This document shows, piece after piece, positions 37,873 to 48,472 of a DNA stretch of 64,000 nt. The notes beneath the pieces were generated by a model. The model had not been told where the DNA came from and searched no databases. It saw only the letters and a list, made by a program, of their open reading frames with translations. This DNA comes from Xenophilus sp. E41 (lineage in GTDB: Bacteria > Pseudomonadota > Gammaproteobacteria > Burkholderiales > Burkholderiaceae_C). Both the position numbers and the translations under genes were made by a program. The number at the start of each line of letters is the position of its first letter. The stretch's first letter is position 1. The stretch spans positions 441,536 to 505,535 of the forward strand of contig NZ_QPIB01000007.1 in the NCBI RefSeq assembly GCF_003671765.1. The letters are read 5' to 3'.

Positions 37873-39558
37873 TTACTTGTCGCTGTTGTCCAGCTTGGCG
37901 CGCAGCAGGGCGCCCAGGCTGGTCGTGCCGGCGTTCTCGCGGGCCGACTGCTGGCTCAGGCTGGCCATGGCTTCCTGCTGGTCGACCATGTCCTTCTGCT
38001 TGATCGACAGCTGGATGTTGCGGGTCTTGCGATCCACATTGACCACCACGGCCGTGACTTCGTCGCCTTCCTTGAGCACGTTGCGGGCATCTTCCACGCG
38101 ATCGCGGGAGATTTCCGACGCACGCAGGTAGCCGACCACGTCGTTGCCCAGGTCGATCTCGGCGCCGCGCGGGTCCACGGTCTTGACCTTGCCGGTCACG
38201 ATCTGGCCCTTGTCGTTCACCGTCGTGAAGGTGGTGAACGGGTCGCCGTCGAGCTGCTTGATGCCCAGGCTGATGCGCTCGCGGTCGACGTCGACGGCCA
38301 GCACGATCGCTTCGACTTCCTGTCCCTTCTTGTAGTTGCGAACGGCGGTTTCGCCGGCTTCGTTCCACGAGAGGTCGGACAGGTGCACCAGGCCGTCGAT
38401 GCCGGCAGCCAGGCCCACGAACACGCCGAAGTCGGTGATCGACTTGATCGGGCCCTTGACGCGGTCGCCGCGCTTGGTGTTCTGCGCGAATTCCTGCCAG
38501 GGGTTGGCCTTGCACTGCTTCATGCCCAGGCTGATGCGGCGCTTGTCTTCGTCGATCTCGAGGACCATGACTTCGACTTCGTCACCCAGCGACACGATCT
38601 TGTTCGGCGCGATGTTCTTGTTGGTCCAGTCCATTTCGGAGACGTGGACCAGGCCTTCGATGCCCGGCTCGAGTTCGACGAACGCGCCGTAGTCGGCGAT
38701 GTTCGTGACCTTGCCGAACAGGCGGGTGCCCTGCGGGTAGCGGCGCGAAACGCCCATCCACGGGTCGTCGCCCATCTGCTTGAGACCCAGCGACACGCGG
38801 TTCTTCTCGGTGTCGAACTTGAGGATCTTGGCGGTGATTTCCTGGCCGGCCTGAACGACTTCGCTCGGGTGGCGGACACGACGCCAGGCCATGTCGGTGA
38901 TGTGCAGCAGGCCATCGATGCCGCCGAGGTCGACGAACGCACCGTACTCGGTGATGTTCTTGACCACGCCGCGGACCACGGCGCCTTCCTTCAGCGTTTC
39001 CATCAGCTTGGCGCGTTCTTCGCCCATGCTGGCTTCGACCACGGCACGGCGCGACAGCACGACGTTGTTGCGCTTGCGGTCGAGCTTGATGACCTTGAAT
39101 TCGAGGGTCTTGTTCTCGAAGGGGGTCAGGTCCTTGATCGGACGCGTGTCGATCAGGGAACCCGGCAGGAAGGCGCGGATGCCGTTGACCAGCACCGTGA
39201 GGCCGCCCTTGACCTTGCCGCTGGTGGTGCCGGTGACGAATTCGCCGGATTCCAGGGCCTTCTCGAGCGCCAGCCACGAAGCGAGGCGCTTGGCGGTGTC
39301 ACGCGAGAGGATCGTGTCGCCGTAGCCGTTCTCGACGGAGCCGATGGCCACCGACACGAAATCGCCGGCTTGCACTTCGAGTTCGCCCTTGTCGTTCTTG
39401 AACTCTTCGATCGGCACGTAGGCTTCGGACTTCAGGCCGGCATTGACCACCACGTGGTTGTGCTCGACACGCACCACCTCGGCGGTGATGACTTCGCCTG
39501 CGCGCATTTCGGAACGCTGGAGGGACTCTTCGAAGAGAGCGGCAAAAGATTCAGACAT
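37873..39558 (-). CDS. rpsA: 30S ribosomal protein S1
   Basis: 561 aa, equal to the family norm, with six S1 RNA-binding repeats (for example [28 protein letters not shown] and [28 protein letters not shown]). S1 helps the ribosome bind and unfold mRNA. The start [13 protein letters not shown] has AGGAAACTCA upstream; an in-frame ATG 7 codons earlier is unlikely. It lies between aroA-cmk and ihfB, the conserved cmk-rpsA-ihfB order. S1 is typically autoregulated through its leader, and a hairpin is present at 39644-39663. Confidence 0.98.
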   Translation of the reverse strand: MSESFAALFEESLQRSEMRAGEVITAEVVRVEHNHVVVNAGLKSEAYVPIEEFKNDKGELEVQAGDFVSVAIGSVENGYGDTILSRDTAKRLASWLALEKALESGEFVTGTTSGKVKGGLTVLVNGIRAFLPGSLIDTRPIKDLTPFENKTLEFKVIKLDRKRNNVVLSRRAVVEASMGEERAKLMETLKEGAVVRGVVKNITEYGAFVDLGGIDGLLHITDMAWRRVRHPSEVVQAGQEITAKILKFDTEKNRVSLGLKQMGDDPWMGVSRRYPQGTRLFGKVTNIADYGAFVELEPGIEGLVHVSEMDWTNKNIAPNKIVSLGDEVEVMVLEIDEDKRRISLGMKQCKANPWQEFAQNTKRGDRVKGPIKSITDFGVFVGLAAGIDGLVHLSDLSWNEAGETAVRNYKKGQEVEAIVLAVDVDRERISLGIKQLDGDPFTTFTTVNDKGQIVTGKVKTVDPRGAEIDLGNDVVGYLRASEISRDRVEDARNVLKEGDEVTAVVVNVDRKTRNIQLSIKQKDMVDQQEAMASLSQQSARENAGTTSLGALLRAKLDNSDK

Positions 39559-39643
39559 TGAGTTTCCTGTTCCGTCCACCCAGGTTTCCAGCCGCCCATG
39601 CAGGATCGCTTGCGGCTGTTTCTATGACTGGAGACGGCGGTTT

Positions 39644-39663
39644 GGGTCACACGGACGTGACCC
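39644..39663 (-). promoter_or_regulatory. Hairpin in the rpsA leader region
   Basis: GGGTCAC (39644-39650) and GTGACCC (39657-39663) form a perfect 7-bp stem with a 6-nt loop in the 219-bp gap between cmk and rpsA, about 85 bp before the rpsA start. It could contribute to S1 leader autoregulation or be part of a promoter region. Confidence 0.35.
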
Positions 39664-39777
39664 CGGGTTGGGGTTGAACAACCAGCAGGCCGGTGCGCTG
39701 ACGCGCGAGGAGGACCTGCTGGACCAAGGACCGCCCGGCAGATGTTGTGCCGGAGGCCCGAGCCTTCAATGCCTGCT

Positions 39778-41799
39778 TCAGCGGGCGTCGAAAGGCTGCA
39801 CCTGCCGCCACCAGGCCAGGACCTGATCCACCGATTGCTCGATGCTCTGGTCGGAGTTGTCCAGGAGGCGGGCGTCTTCGGCGGGCTTGAGCGGCGCGAC
39901 GCTGCGGGACGAATCCCTCGCATCACGCGCCTCCAGGTCGGCGCGAAGACTGTCGAGTGTAACCGAAATTCCCTTTGAAATCAACTGCTTATGCCGGCGC
40001 TCGGCGCGGTGCGCGGCGCTGGCCGTGAGGTAGACCTTCAGGGAGGCGTCGGGGAAGATGACGGTGCCCATGTCACGTCCGTCCGCCACCAGGCCGGGCA
40101 ACTGGCGGAAGGACAGTTGCAGCTCGCGCAGGGCCTCGCGCACGGCCGGAAGCGCCGACACGCGGGACGCGTCCATGCCCGCGGCTTCGGTGCGGATCGC
40201 CTCGGTGATGTCCTCGCCGGCCAGCAGCACTTGGCCGGCGTCGAAGCGCAGGGCCAGGCCGCGGGCGAGTTCGGCGATCCGGGCCTCATGGGCCGCATCG
40301 GCTTCCAAGCCCGCGCGCCGCATGACCAGGCCTGCGACCCGGTACAGGGCGCCCGAGTCGAGGTAGTGGTAGCCGAGCCGACGTGCGATCTCGGCCGCGA
40401 GCGTGCCCTTGCCCGAGGCAGTCGGGCCGTCCACGCAGATGACGGGCACCTCGGCCGGTTGGACCACGGAGAACAGCGCTTCGAAATAGTCCGGGAAGGT
40501 CTTGCCGACGCACTTCGGGTCGAGGATGCGCACCGGCAGCCGGTCCGGATTGAAGGCCGCGAGCGAGAAACACATGGCGACCCGGTGGTCGTCGTAGGTG
40601 TGGATGCTGGCACGCCGCCAGTGGCCGGGCGGCAGCGGGTCGATGCGGATGAAGTCCGGTCCGGCCTCGACCGTGGCGCCGAGCTTGCGCAGTTCGGCCG
40701 CCATGGCGTCGATACGGTCGGTCTCCTTCACGCGCCAGCTGGCGATGTTGCGCAGCGTGCTGGGACCGTCGGCGTACAGCGCCATCACGGCCAGCGTCAT
40801 CGCGGCGTCGGGGATGTGGTTGGCGTCGATGTCGATGGCGCGCAGCGGCCAGGCCCCACGCTCGATCTGCAGCCAGTTGGGACCGCTGCTGACCTGCGCG
40901 CCCATTTGCCGCGCGGCCTCGACGAAGCGGATGTCGCCCTGGATGGAGTCGGCGCCGACGCCTTCGATCTTCAAGCCATCTTGGCCCGCAGCGCCCGCTG
41001 CGATTGCGCCAAGCGCTATGAAATAGCTGGCAGAGGAGGCATCCGCCTCGACATGGATGTCGCCCGGTGACCGGTACTGTGCACCAGCTGGGATGACGAA
41101 GCGCGACCAGCCGTCGCGCTGGACGTCGATGCCGAATCGCGCGAGCAGGTTGAGCGTGATCTCGATGTAGGGCTTGGAGATCAGTTCGCCGATCACGTCG
41201 ATGGTGATGGCGCGCGAAGCCGCCGCCAGGGGAAGAGCGAGCAGCAGCGCCGTGAGGAACTGGCTCGAGACGTCGCCGCGTACGCGGATCGGCGCGTCCA
41301 GCTGCAGCGCCGAAGCGGCGACGGGTCGGATGCGCAGCGGCGGATAGCCGGGGTTGCCGAGGTACTCGACCTGGCAACCCAGTTGCACCAGCGCGTCGAC
41401 CAGATCGCCGATCGGACGCTCGTGCATGCGCGGCACGCCGCGCAGCTCGAAGTCGCCGCCCAGCAGGGCGAGTGCCGCGGTGAGCGGCCGCATGGCCGTG
41501 CCGGCGTTGCCGAGGAAGAGCGACAGGGCGCGCTGGCGGACGTCATCGCCCAGGCGGCCGCCGAGTCCCTGAATACGCAGCACGCCCCCGTCTCGGTGCA
41601 GGCCGCAGCCGAGCGTCGCCAGCGCATCGAGCATCACGCGCGTGTCGTCCGAGTCGAGCAGGTCGTGGACGGTAGTGGTGCCGTGCGCCAGGGCGGCCAG
41701 CAGCAGCACCCGGTTGGAGATGCTCTTGGAACCCGGCAGGCGGACCGTGCCGCCGGCCGCCACCAGCGGCGGGACGTCGAGAAAAGCGGTGGCGTACAT
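39778..41799 (-). CDS. aroA: Fused EPSP synthase/cytidylate kinase (AroA-Cmk)
   Basis: 673 aa bifunctional protein. Residues 1-447 are AroA, which makes 5-enolpyruvylshikimate 3-phosphate; [10 protein letters not shown] (21-30), [10 protein letters not shown] (96-105) and KETDRI (359-364) are the signatures. Residues 451-673 are Cmk, which phosphorylates CMP/dCMP; its P-loop is GPTASGKGT (458-466), with [12 protein letters not shown] following. In E. coli these are separate genes. Residues about 258-276 are encoded by dispersed repeat copy 6 and make this stretch about five residues longer than in E. coli AroA. The start at MYATAFLDV is 3 bp before the tyrA stop region, within one leftward operon. 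Confidence 0.96.
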   Translation of the reverse strand: MYATAFLDVPPLVAAGGTVRLPGSKSISNRVLLLAALAHGTTTVHDLLDSDDTRVMLDALATLGCGLHRDGGVLRIQGLGGRLGDDVRQRALSLFLGNAGTAMRPLTAALALLGGDFELRGVPRMHERPIGDLVDALVQLGCQVEYLGNPGYPPLRIRPVAASALQLDAPIRVRGDVSSQFLTALLLALPLAAASRAITIDVIGELISKPYIEITLNLLARFGIDVQRDGWSRFVIPAGAQYRSPGDIHVEADASSASYFIALGAIAAGAAGQDGLKIEGVGADSIQGDIRFVEAARQMGAQVSSGPNWLQIERGAWPLRAIDIDANHIPDAAMTLAVMALYADGPSTLRNIASWRVKETDRIDAMAAELRKLGATVEAGPDFIRIDPLPPGHWRRASIHTYDDHRVAMCFSLAAFNPDRLPVRILDPKCVGKTFPDYFEALFSVVQPAEVPVICVDGPTASGKGTLAAEIARRLGYHYLDSGALYRVAGLVMRRAGLEADAAHEARIAELARGLALRFDAGQVLLAGEDITEAIRTEAAGMDASRVSALPAVREALRELQLSFRQLPGLVADGRDMGTVIFPDASLKVYLTASAAHRAERRHKQLISKGISVTLDSLRADLEARDARDSSRSVAPLKPAEDARLLDNSDQSIEQSVDQVLAWWRQVQPFDAR
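40969..41027 (-). repeat. Dispersed repeat, copy 6, inside aroA
   Basis: Leftward it reads GCTATTTCATAGC, then GCGGGCGCTGCGGGCC and GGCTTGAAG, the same order as the intergenic copies. It is read in frame as [19 protein letters not shown] within the EPSP synthase domain. Confidence 0.65.
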
Positions 41800-41801
41800 C
41801 G

Positions 41802-42686
41802 TCAGTCGTTGGCTGGCGCGTTGGGCGATGCCAGCTGCCATTGGGCACGGGTGCGGCTGGCCGCGGCGATCGCCTGTTCCAGCGAACTGCCGTCGCCGGC
41901 GGCAATGAGCGCTTCCATCTGCAGCAGCGCCTTGCGGAAAGCCTGGGACTGCAGCAGCACCTGTTCGCGGTTGGCCAGCAGCACGTCGCGCCACATGGCA
42001 GGGTCGCTCGCGGCGATGCGCGAGAAGTCGCGAAAGCCGCTGCCGGCCAAGGCCAGGAACTGCGATCCGTCGGGCTGCCCGGCAACGGCGTTGGTGAAGG
42101 CGAAGGCCAGCAGATGGGGCAGGTGGCTCACCGCGGCGAAGGCGGCATCATGGGCTTCGGGTGCCATCTGGATGACCTTGGCGCCGATGTCGGTCCACAC
42201 CTGGGCCGCGCGCTGGACATTGGCGCGCCGGGTGGACTTGACCGGCGTCAGCACCACCTGGCGATTGGCGAACAGGGTGGCCTCGGCGTGTTCGACGCCC
42301 GACAGCTCCTTGCCCGCGATCGGGTGTGCGGGCACGAAATGGGACAGCTGCTGCTGCAGGCCTCGCTCGGCGGCTGCGATCACGTCGCGCTTGGTCGAGC
42401 CCACGTCCATCACGAGGGCGTTGTCCGCGATGCCGTGGCGGATCGCCTTGAAGGTCGATTCAGAGGCCGCGACCGGCACGGCGATGAGCACCAGGTCGGC
42501 GCCTGAAACAGCGAGCAGCGCGGACGGCGCGGCTACGTCAATGACGCCCAACTGGCGGGCGCGCTCGGTGGTCGAGGGCGACTTGCTGTAGCCCACCACG
42601 CGCTTGACAAGGCGCGCCTGCTTGAGCGCCAGTGCGAACGAGCCGCCGATGAGTCCGCAGCCGATCAGGCCGAGTTGATCGAACAT
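41802..42686 (-). CDS. tyrA: Prephenate dehydrogenase
   Basis: 294 aa. The Rossmann NAD-binding motif [16 protein letters not shown] lies at the N-terminus, with [10 protein letters not shown] and the catalytic His region [18 protein letters not shown] in the middle and [25 protein letters not shown] in the helical half. It oxidatively decarboxylates prephenate to 4-hydroxyphenylpyruvate for tyrosine. No chorismate-mutase domain is fused; that is in pheA. It lies between pheA and aroA-cmk; a second-family repeat separates it from pheA. Confidence 0.96.
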   Translation of the reverse strand: MFDQLGLIGCGLIGGSFALALKQARLVKRVVGYSKSPSTTERARQLGVIDVAAPSALLAVSGADLVLIAVPVAASESTFKAIRHGIADNALVMDVGSTKRDVIAAAERGLQQQLSHFVPAHPIAGKELSGVEHAEATLFANRQVVLTPVKSTRRANVQRAAQVWTDIGAKVIQMAPEAHDAAFAAVSHLPHLLAFAFTNAVAGQPDGSQFLALAGSGFRDFSRIAASDPAMWRDVLLANREQVLLQSQAFRKALLQMEALIAAGDGSSLEQAIAAASRTRAQWQLASPNAPAND

Positions 42687-42691
42687 CAGGC

Positions 42692-42768
42692 CTCCGCCGG
42701 GCCGCCCCAAGGCAGGCCTGCGCCCCCTCGGGGGGCAGCGATACACGAAGTGATGCGCGTGGGGGCGG
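42692..42768 (-). repeat. Second dispersed repeat family, copy B, between pheA and tyrA
   Basis: It shares CCGCCGGGCCGCCCCAAGGC, CCCCCTCGGGGGG, TACACG, GCG and GGGGG blocks with copy A at 28604-28682. It fills almost the whole 87-bp gap between the two genes. Confidence 0.75.
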
Positions 42769-42773
42769 ACATC

Positions 42774-43907
42774 TCAGGCCTTCACCGGGTAGGCGCCGAT
42801 GACCTTGTAGAACGCGCACAGGGCGCGCAGTTCGGCCAGCGCCGCCGCGACGTGGGGCTGGCTGGGGTGCCCGTCCAGGTCGATGTAGAAGTAGTAATCC
42901 CACTGGCCGGTGCGCGCGGGCCGGGATTCGAAGCGCGTCATCGACACGTTGTGCGTCTTCAGCGGCACCAGCAGGTCGTGCACGGCGCCGGGACGGTTCG
43001 GCACCGACACCACGAGGCTCGTGCAGTCGCGGCCCGAGGCCGGCGGCATGGCGAGCGTGGCCGGCAGGGTGATGACGGCGAAGCGCGTGCGGTTGTAGGC
43101 GTCGTCCTGGATCGCGTGCGCCACGATGTGAAGGCCGTACTCCGTGGCCGCACGTTCGCTGGCCAGGCCGGCCCAGGCCGGGTTGGTGGCTGCGAGGCGC
43201 GCGCCTTCGGCGTTGCTCGAGACGGCGCGCCGCTCGGCCTTCGGCAGATGCTTGGCGAGCCAGCCCTGGCACTGCGCCAGGGCCTGCGGATGGGCCAGCA
43301 CGGCCTCGATCCCGTCCAGCGAATTCGTCTGGCGCAGCAGGTTGTGGCGCACCAGCAGGCTCACTTCACCCACGACGTGCGTGGGCGACTGCAGGAACAT
43401 GTCCAGCGAACGGGTGACGACGCCCTCGTTGGAGTTCTCCACGCCGACGACGCCGTATTGCGCGCTGCCGCTGGCCGTGGCGTGGAACACCTCGTCGAAG
43501 CTGGCGCAGTAGACGAGGTCCGCGGCGCCACCGAAGTACTCGATGGCGGCCTGTTCGCAGAAGGTGCCCTCGGGCCCCAGGACCGCCACGCGCTGCGGCG
43601 ACTCGAGCGCCAGGCACGCCGACATGATCTCGCGCCAGATGGCCGCCACGTGCCCGCCCTTGAGCGGCCCCGGGTTGTTGCTGCGCACCTTCTCGATCAC
43701 CTGGGCCACCCGGTCGGGCCGGAAGAAGGGCGTGCCCTCGCGCTTCTTCACCTCGCCGACCCGCTCCGCCACGCGGGCGCGGGCGTTGAGCAGTTGCAGG
43801 AGCTGGTCGTCGAGTGCGTCGATCTGCACACGCAGATCGGCGAGGCTGGCAGAGGAATCGATGGAGGGGGGCGAGGCGGCGGGAGAGGTCATCAGGCGCA
43901 CGTGCAT
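42774..43907 (-). CDS. pheA: Bifunctional chorismate mutase/prephenate dehydratase
   Basis: 377 aa. Residues about 20-105 are an AroQ-type chorismate mutase (LRVQIDALDDQLLQLLNARARVAERVGEVK). Residues about 110-290 are prephenate dehydratase (VAVLGPEGTFCEQAA, GVVGVENSNEGVVTRSLDMF, and NRTRFAVI with the catalytic TRF motif). Residues about 300-377 are the ACT domain that binds phenylalanine (SLVVSVPNRPGAVHDLL, FESRPARTGQWDYYFYIDLDGH), so feedback inhibition is expected. The ATG directly abuts the serC stop (TGAATG); an internal ATG 5 codons later is an alternative start. Confidence 0.97.
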   Translation of the reverse strand: MHVRLMTSPAASPPSIDSSASLADLRVQIDALDDQLLQLLNARARVAERVGEVKKREGTPFFRPDRVAQVIEKVRSNNPGPLKGGHVAAIWREIMSACLALESPQRVAVLGPEGTFCEQAAIEYFGGAADLVYCASFDEVFHATASGSAQYGVVGVENSNEGVVTRSLDMFLQSPTHVVGEVSLLVRHNLLRQTNSLDGIEAVLAHPQALAQCQGWLAKHLPKAERRAVSSNAEGARLAATNPAWAGLASERAATEYGLHIVAHAIQDDAYNRTRFAVITLPATLAMPPASGRDCTSLVVSVPNRPGAVHDLLVPLKTHNVSMTRFESRPARTGQWDYYFYIDLDGHPSQPHVAAALAELRALCAFYKVIGAYPVKA

Positions 43908-45029
43908 TCAGGCATGCAGTCGCTCGAATTCTCTCATGTAGGCAACCAGCGCCTGCACGCCTTCCAGCGGCATTGCGTTGTAGATGCTGGCACGCATGCC
44001 GCCCACCGACTTGTGGCCCTTGAGCTGCAGAAGGCCGGCAGCGCGGGCACCTTCCAGGAAGTCGGCGTTGCGGCCTTCGTCGGCGAGGAAGAAGGGCACG
44101 TTCATGCGCGAACGGCAGCCGGCGTCGACACGGTTGCTGTAGAAGGACGAGCCGTCGATGGTGTCGTAGAGCAGCTTCGCCTTGGCGGCGTTGCGCCGGG
44201 CCATCGCCTCGACACCGGTCAGCTCGCCTTCCTTCTGCGCCAGCAGCCACTGGAAGGTGAGGCCGGCGACATAGATGCCCCAGGTCGGCGGCGTGTTGTA
44301 CATCGACTGGTTGTCGGCGACCGTGCGGTAGTTGAAGGCGCTGGGGCAGATGTCCAGCGCGTGGCCCAGGAGGTCGTCGCGCACCACCACCAGCGTGAGG
44401 CCGGCGGGCCCGAGGTTCTTCTGCGCGCCGCCGAAGGCCAGCCCGACACGCGACCAGTCGACCGGCCGCGAGGCCACGTGCGACGAAAAGTCGATGACCA
44501 GCGGGGCAAAACTGCCCAGGGCCCGCAGGTCCGGAAGCTCCTGGAATTCGATGCCGTTGATCGTTTCGTTGGAGCACAGGTGCACGTACGAGGCGTCGCC
44601 GCTGAGCTTCCAGCCGGCCGGATCGGGCAGGTTAAGGTGGCCGCCTTCGGCATTGCTGGCGGCGATGCGCGCCTCGCAATAGCGCTGGGCTTCCTTGTGG
44701 GACTTGAGGCTCCAACTGCCGGTGACGACGAAGTCGACGGCGCCGCCGCGCGACAGGTTCAGCGGCACGATGGCGTTCTCGCCCAGGCCGCCCCCCTGCA
44801 TGAACAGGATGTGGAACTGCTCGGGCACGTGCAGCAGGCGCCGCAGGTCACCCTCCGCCTGCGCAAGGATCTCGCCGAACTCCTTGCCCCGGTGGCTCAT
44901 CTCCATCACGCCCAGGCCGCTGCCGTGCCAGTCGAGCATCTCGGCGGCGGCCTGCTGCAGCACCGCCTCCGGCATCGTGGCCGGGCCGGCGGAGAAGTTG
45001 TACGGGCGGCGGGGCAAGGGCGTGGTCAC
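43908..45029 (-). CDS. serC: Phosphoserine aminotransferase
   Basis: 373 aa, of family length. SerC converts 3-phosphohydroxypyruvate to phosphoserine and also acts in pyridoxine synthesis. [52 protein letters not shown] and the PLP-lysine region [19 protein letters not shown] are diagnostic. No ATG fits; a GTG at 45029 gives [12 protein letters not shown] and overlaps the upstream DUF2059 stop as GTGA, so translation is coupled. It is followed directly by pheA. Confidence 0.96.
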   Translation of the reverse strand: MTTPLPRRPYNFSAGPATMPEAVLQQAAAEMLDWHGSGLGVMEMSHRGKEFGEILAQAEGDLRRLLHVPEQFHILFMQGGGLGENAIVPLNLSRGGAVDFVVTGSWSLKSHKEAQRYCEARIAASNAEGGHLNLPDPAGWKLSGDASYVHLCSNETINGIEFQELPDLRALGSFAPLVIDFSSHVASRPVDWSRVGLAFGGAQKNLGPAGLTLVVVRDDLLGHALDICPSAFNYRTVADNQSMYNTPPTWGIYVAGLTFQWLLAQKEGELTGVEAMARRNAAKAKLLYDTIDGSSFYSNRVDAGCRSRMNVPFFLADEGRNADFLEGARAAGLLQLKGHKSVGGMRASIYNAMPLEGVQALVAYMREFERLHA

Positions 45030-45610
45030 TTCTTGGCGGGCGCCTTGGCGCCACCCGACCTGGGCGCCGCCTGGCCGCCGTCGGTCGGAGCACCGATGGC
45101 CTTGGCCACATCGACGTTGAGCTTCTCGACCTTGGGCTCCAGCGTGCTGCGCAGGTCGCCCACGATCTTCTGGCCCAGGGCCTGTTGCATCTTGCCGCTG
45201 GTTTCGGCGAACTTGCGGCTGACCGGCGAGTTGAGCCAGGCCATCAGCGTCTTCAGCTCGTCTTCGGTGAAGTCCTGCTCGAGGATGGGCGTGACGACGC
45301 CGGGGAAGACCTGGGCCGCCTTGTCGCGCACGATCGGGAAGGTGGCGTCGTAGTACTTGCGGAACTCTTCGTCGGCGGCCTTGGCGGCAGCATCGCGCTT
45401 GTCGGCTGCGACGCGGGTGTTCAGGTACTCGGAGGCGGCAGCTGCCACCGGGTCGGACGTGCTCTGGACGATGCCGCGGGCCATCAGCTCGACGGCAGGC
45501 TTCTGGACGTCGAGGAATTGCTTGACCAGCGTCGCCTTGTCCTGGGCCCAGCCAGCGGTGGCGGCGGACGCGAGGGCGGTGGCGAGCAGGATGCGTTTGA
45601 GTTGTTTCAT
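45026..45610 (-). CDS. Exported DUF2059-like protein
   Basis: 194 aa with a signal peptide [23 protein letters not shown]. The mature protein is helical, with [57 protein letters not shown], the DUF2059 pattern, and an Ala/Lys-rich tail. Function is unknown in the family. It overlaps the gyrA stop by 4 bp and serC by 4 bp, so it is embedded in the gyrA-serC operon, a common betaproteobacterial arrangement. Confidence 0.88.
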   Translation of the reverse strand: MKQLKRILLATALASAATAGWAQDKATLVKQFLDVQKPAVELMARGIVQSTSDPVAAAASEYLNTRVAADKRDAAAKAADEEFRKYYDATFPIVRDKAAQVFPGVVTPILEQDFTEDELKTLMAWLNSPVSRKFAETSGKMQQALGQKIVGDLRSTLEPKVEKLNVDVAKAIGAPTDGGQAAPRSGGAKAPAKK

Positions 45611-48246
45611 TGAGTGTTCTCCGTTGATGGATTGGAAGAGTCGTCGCCGTCCGTGGTGCCGTTGGCGTCGTTCTCCACGATGCGCTGCAGACCGCTGAGC
45701 TTGGCGCCTTCATCGAGGCCGATGAGCGTGACGCCCTGCGTGGCCCGCCCGAGTTCCCGGATCTCGGCCACACGTGTGCGCACCAGCACGCCCTTGTCGG
45801 TGATGAGCATGATCTCGTCGTCCGCATGGACCAGCGTGGCGGCAACGACCTTGCCGTTGCGCTCGCTCTGTTGGATCGCGATCATGCCTTTGGTTCCCCG
45901 GCCGTGGCGCGTGTATTCGACGATGCTCGTGCGCTTGCCGTAGCCGTTCTCGGTCGCCGTGAGCACGCTCTGCTGCTCGTCTTCGGCGACCAGCATGGCG
46001 ATCACGCCCTGGCCTTCCTCGAGCATCATGCCGCGCACGCCGCGGGCGTTGCGGCCCATGGGGCGCACGTCGTTCTCGTCGAAGCGCACGGCCTTGCCGC
46101 CGTCCGAGAACAGCATCACGTCGTGCTGGCCGTCGGTGAGCGCCGCGCCCACGAGGTAGTCGCCGGCATCGAGGTCGACGGCGATGATGCCGGCCTTGCG
46201 GGGGTTGCTGAATTCGTCGAGCGCTGTCTTCTTCACGGTCCCCATCGAGGTGGCCATGAAGATGTACCGGTCGGCCGGGAAGTTGCGCGTCTCGCCCGTG
46301 AGCGGCAGCACGACGTTGATCTTCTCGCCTTCGGCCAGCGGGAACATGTTGACGATGGGGCGCCCGCGCGAGTTGCGCGAACCCGCCGGCACTTCCCACA
46401 CCTTCAGCCAGTACAGGCGGCCGCGGTTCGAGAAGCACAGGATGTAGTCGTGCGTGTTGGCGATGAAGAGCTGGTCGATCCAGTCGTCTTCCTTGGTCGC
46501 CGTCGCCTGCTTGCCCCGGCCGCCGCGCTTCTGGGCGCGGTACTCGCTCAGCGGCTGGCTCTTGATATAGCCGCTGTGCGAAAGCGTCACGACCATGTCG
46601 GTCGGCGTGATGAGGTCTTCGGTCGACAGGTCGTAGGCGCTGTGTTCCACCTGGCTGCGGCGCGCACCCAGCTTGGTCTGGCCGAACTCCTGCTTGAGAC
46701 TCGTGAGCTCGTCGCCGATGATGGTGGACACGCGTTCGGGGCGGGCGAGGATGTCGAGCAGGTCGTCGATCTCCGACATCACCTCCTTGTACTCGGCCAC
46801 GATCTTGTCCTGCTCCAGGCCGGTCAGGCGCTGCAGGCGCATCTGCAGGATTTCCTGGGCCTGGGTCTCGGACAGGCGGTACAGGCCGTCGCTGTGCAGG
46901 CCGTACTCGCGCTCGAGTCCTTCGGGCCGGTAGTCGTCGGCATTCACCGTGCCGCCATCGGCACGCGAACGGGTCAGCATCTCGCGCACCAGCTTGCTGT
47001 CCCACGAGCGCGCCATCAGCTCGGCCTTGGCCACCGGCGGGGTGGGGGCGTTGCGGATGATGGCAATGAAGTCGTCGATGTTGGCCAGCGCCACCGCCAG
47101 GCCTTCCAGGACGTGGCCGCGGTCCCGCGCCTTGCGCAGGTTGAAGACCGTGCGGCGGGTGACCACTTCGCGCCGATGCTGCAGGAAGACCTGGATCAGG
47201 TCCTTGAGGTTGCACAGCTTCGGCTGGCCGTCGACCAGCGCCACCATGTTGATGCCGAAGGTGTCCTGCAGCTGCGTCTGCTTGTACAGGTTGTTGAGCA
47301 CCACCTCGGGCACTTCGCCACGCTTGAGCTCGATCACCAGCCGCATGCCCGACTTGTCGGACTCGTCCTGGATGTGGCTGATGCCCTCGAGCTTCTTCTC
47401 GTGCACCAGTTCGGCCATGCGCTCCTGCAGCGTCTTCTTGTTGACCTGGTAGGGCAGCTCATCGACGATGATGGCCTGCCGCTGGCCGCGGTCGATGTCC
47501 TCGAAGTGGCACTTGGCGCGCATCACTACCTTGCCGCGGCCGGTGCGGTAGCCGTCCTTGACGCCATTGATGCCGTAGATGATCCCGGCGGTGGGGAAGT
47601 CCGGGGCCGGGATGATCTCCATCAGCTCGTCGATCGTGGCTTCGGGCTGGCGCAGCAGGTGCAGGCAGGCATCCACCACCTCGTTGAGGTTGTGCGGCGG
47701 AATATTGGTCGCCATGCCCACGGCAATACCGCCGGAACCATTCACCAGCAAATTGGGCAATTTGCTCGGCAAAACGATCGGCTCTTTTTCGCTGCCGTCG
47801 TAATTCGGACCGAAATCGACCGTTTCCTTGTCGATATCCGCCAGCATTTCATGCGCAATTTTCGCCAGGCGAATTTCGGTGTACCGCATGGCCGCAGCGT
47901 TGTCGCCGTCCACGGAGCCGAAATTTCCCTGGCCGTCGACCAGCATGTGGCGCATGGAGAAATCCTGCGCGAGCCGCACGATCGTGTCGTAGACCGACTG
48001 GTCGCCGTGCGGGTGGTACTTGCCGATCACGTCGCCCACGATACGGGCCGACTTCTTGTAGGGGCGGTTCCAGTCGTTGTTGAGCTCGTGCATGGCGTAG
48101 AGCACGCGCCGATGCACCGGCTTCAAGCCATCCCGGGCGTCCGGAAGCGCCCGGCCCACGATCACGCTCATGGCGTAATCGAGGTAGCTGCGCCGCATTT
48201 CCTCTTCGAGACTGATGGGCAGGGTTTCTTTGGCGAACGAGGTCAT
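45607..48246 (-). CDS. gyrA: DNA gyrase subunit A
   Basis: 879 aa, close to the 875 of E. coli. The catalytic Tyr is Y122 in AAAMRYTE; the C-terminal domain has repeated beta-pinwheel blades and the GyrA-box region [10 protein letters not shown]. The quinolone-resistance region reads [17 protein letters not shown], so residue 83 is Gln (Ser in E. coli), residue 84 Ser and residue 87 Asp. It introduces negative supercoils with GyrB. It is divergent from ompA and first of the long leftward unit with DUF2059, serC and pheA. Confidence 0.98.
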   Translation of the reverse strand: MTSFAKETLPISLEEEMRRSYLDYAMSVIVGRALPDARDGLKPVHRRVLYAMHELNNDWNRPYKKSARIVGDVIGKYHPHGDQSVYDTIVRLAQDFSMRHMLVDGQGNFGSVDGDNAAAMRYTEIRLAKIAHEMLADIDKETVDFGPNYDGSEKEPIVLPSKLPNLLVNGSGGIAVGMATNIPPHNLNEVVDACLHLLRQPEATIDELMEIIPAPDFPTAGIIYGINGVKDGYRTGRGKVVMRAKCHFEDIDRGQRQAIIVDELPYQVNKKTLQERMAELVHEKKLEGISHIQDESDKSGMRLVIELKRGEVPEVVLNNLYKQTQLQDTFGINMVALVDGQPKLCNLKDLIQVFLQHRREVVTRRTVFNLRKARDRGHVLEGLAVALANIDDFIAIIRNAPTPPVAKAELMARSWDSKLVREMLTRSRADGGTVNADDYRPEGLEREYGLHSDGLYRLSETQAQEILQMRLQRLTGLEQDKIVAEYKEVMSEIDDLLDILARPERVSTIIGDELTSLKQEFGQTKLGARRSQVEHSAYDLSTEDLITPTDMVVTLSHSGYIKSQPLSEYRAQKRGGRGKQATATKEDDWIDQLFIANTHDYILCFSNRGRLYWLKVWEVPAGSRNSRGRPIVNMFPLAEGEKINVVLPLTGETRNFPADRYIFMATSMGTVKKTALDEFSNPRKAGIIAVDLDAGDYLVGAALTDGQHDVMLFSDGGKAVRFDENDVRPMGRNARGVRGMMLEEGQGVIAMLVAEDEQQSVLTATENGYGKRTSIVEYTRHGRGTKGMIAIQQSERNGKVVAATLVHADDEIMLITDKGVLVRTRVAEIRELGRATQGVTLIGLDEGAKLSGLQRIVENDANGTTDGDDSSNPSTENTQ

Positions 48247-48433
48247 GCAGGAGCGGTCGGGCGACGGGAACCCAAGATTTTACGTCCTGCGCCCTGTCGT
48301 AACGCCGCAACACAACGCCCGGATTCCGCCCCAGTCCTACGCTTTGGCACCCCGGCACGGCCGGTTTGGGAAAGACCCTATGGCACAATCATCTGAACGT
48401 TTTGGGTGGTGGTCACTTGAGACGTCCTTGTTT

Positions 48434-48455
48434 CGCAGCGCGGCTGCGGCTTTTT
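48434..48455 (+). terminator. Terminator-like hairpin in the ompA leader (possible attenuator)
   Basis: CGCAGC (48434-48439) and GCTGCG (48443-48448) with a GCG loop form a 6-bp stem followed by GCTTTTT. The structure lies just upstream of the ribosome site AAGAGGAG and 18 bp before the ompA ATG, so it is inside the leader rather than at a gene end. Confidence 0.5.
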
Positions 48456-48472
48456 CCCCCAAGAGGAGAACC

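Noticed and set aside
45826-48396. 856-codon rightward frame opposite gyrA
   Set aside because: Low-complexity mirror of gyrA, lacking any ribosome site or family motif.
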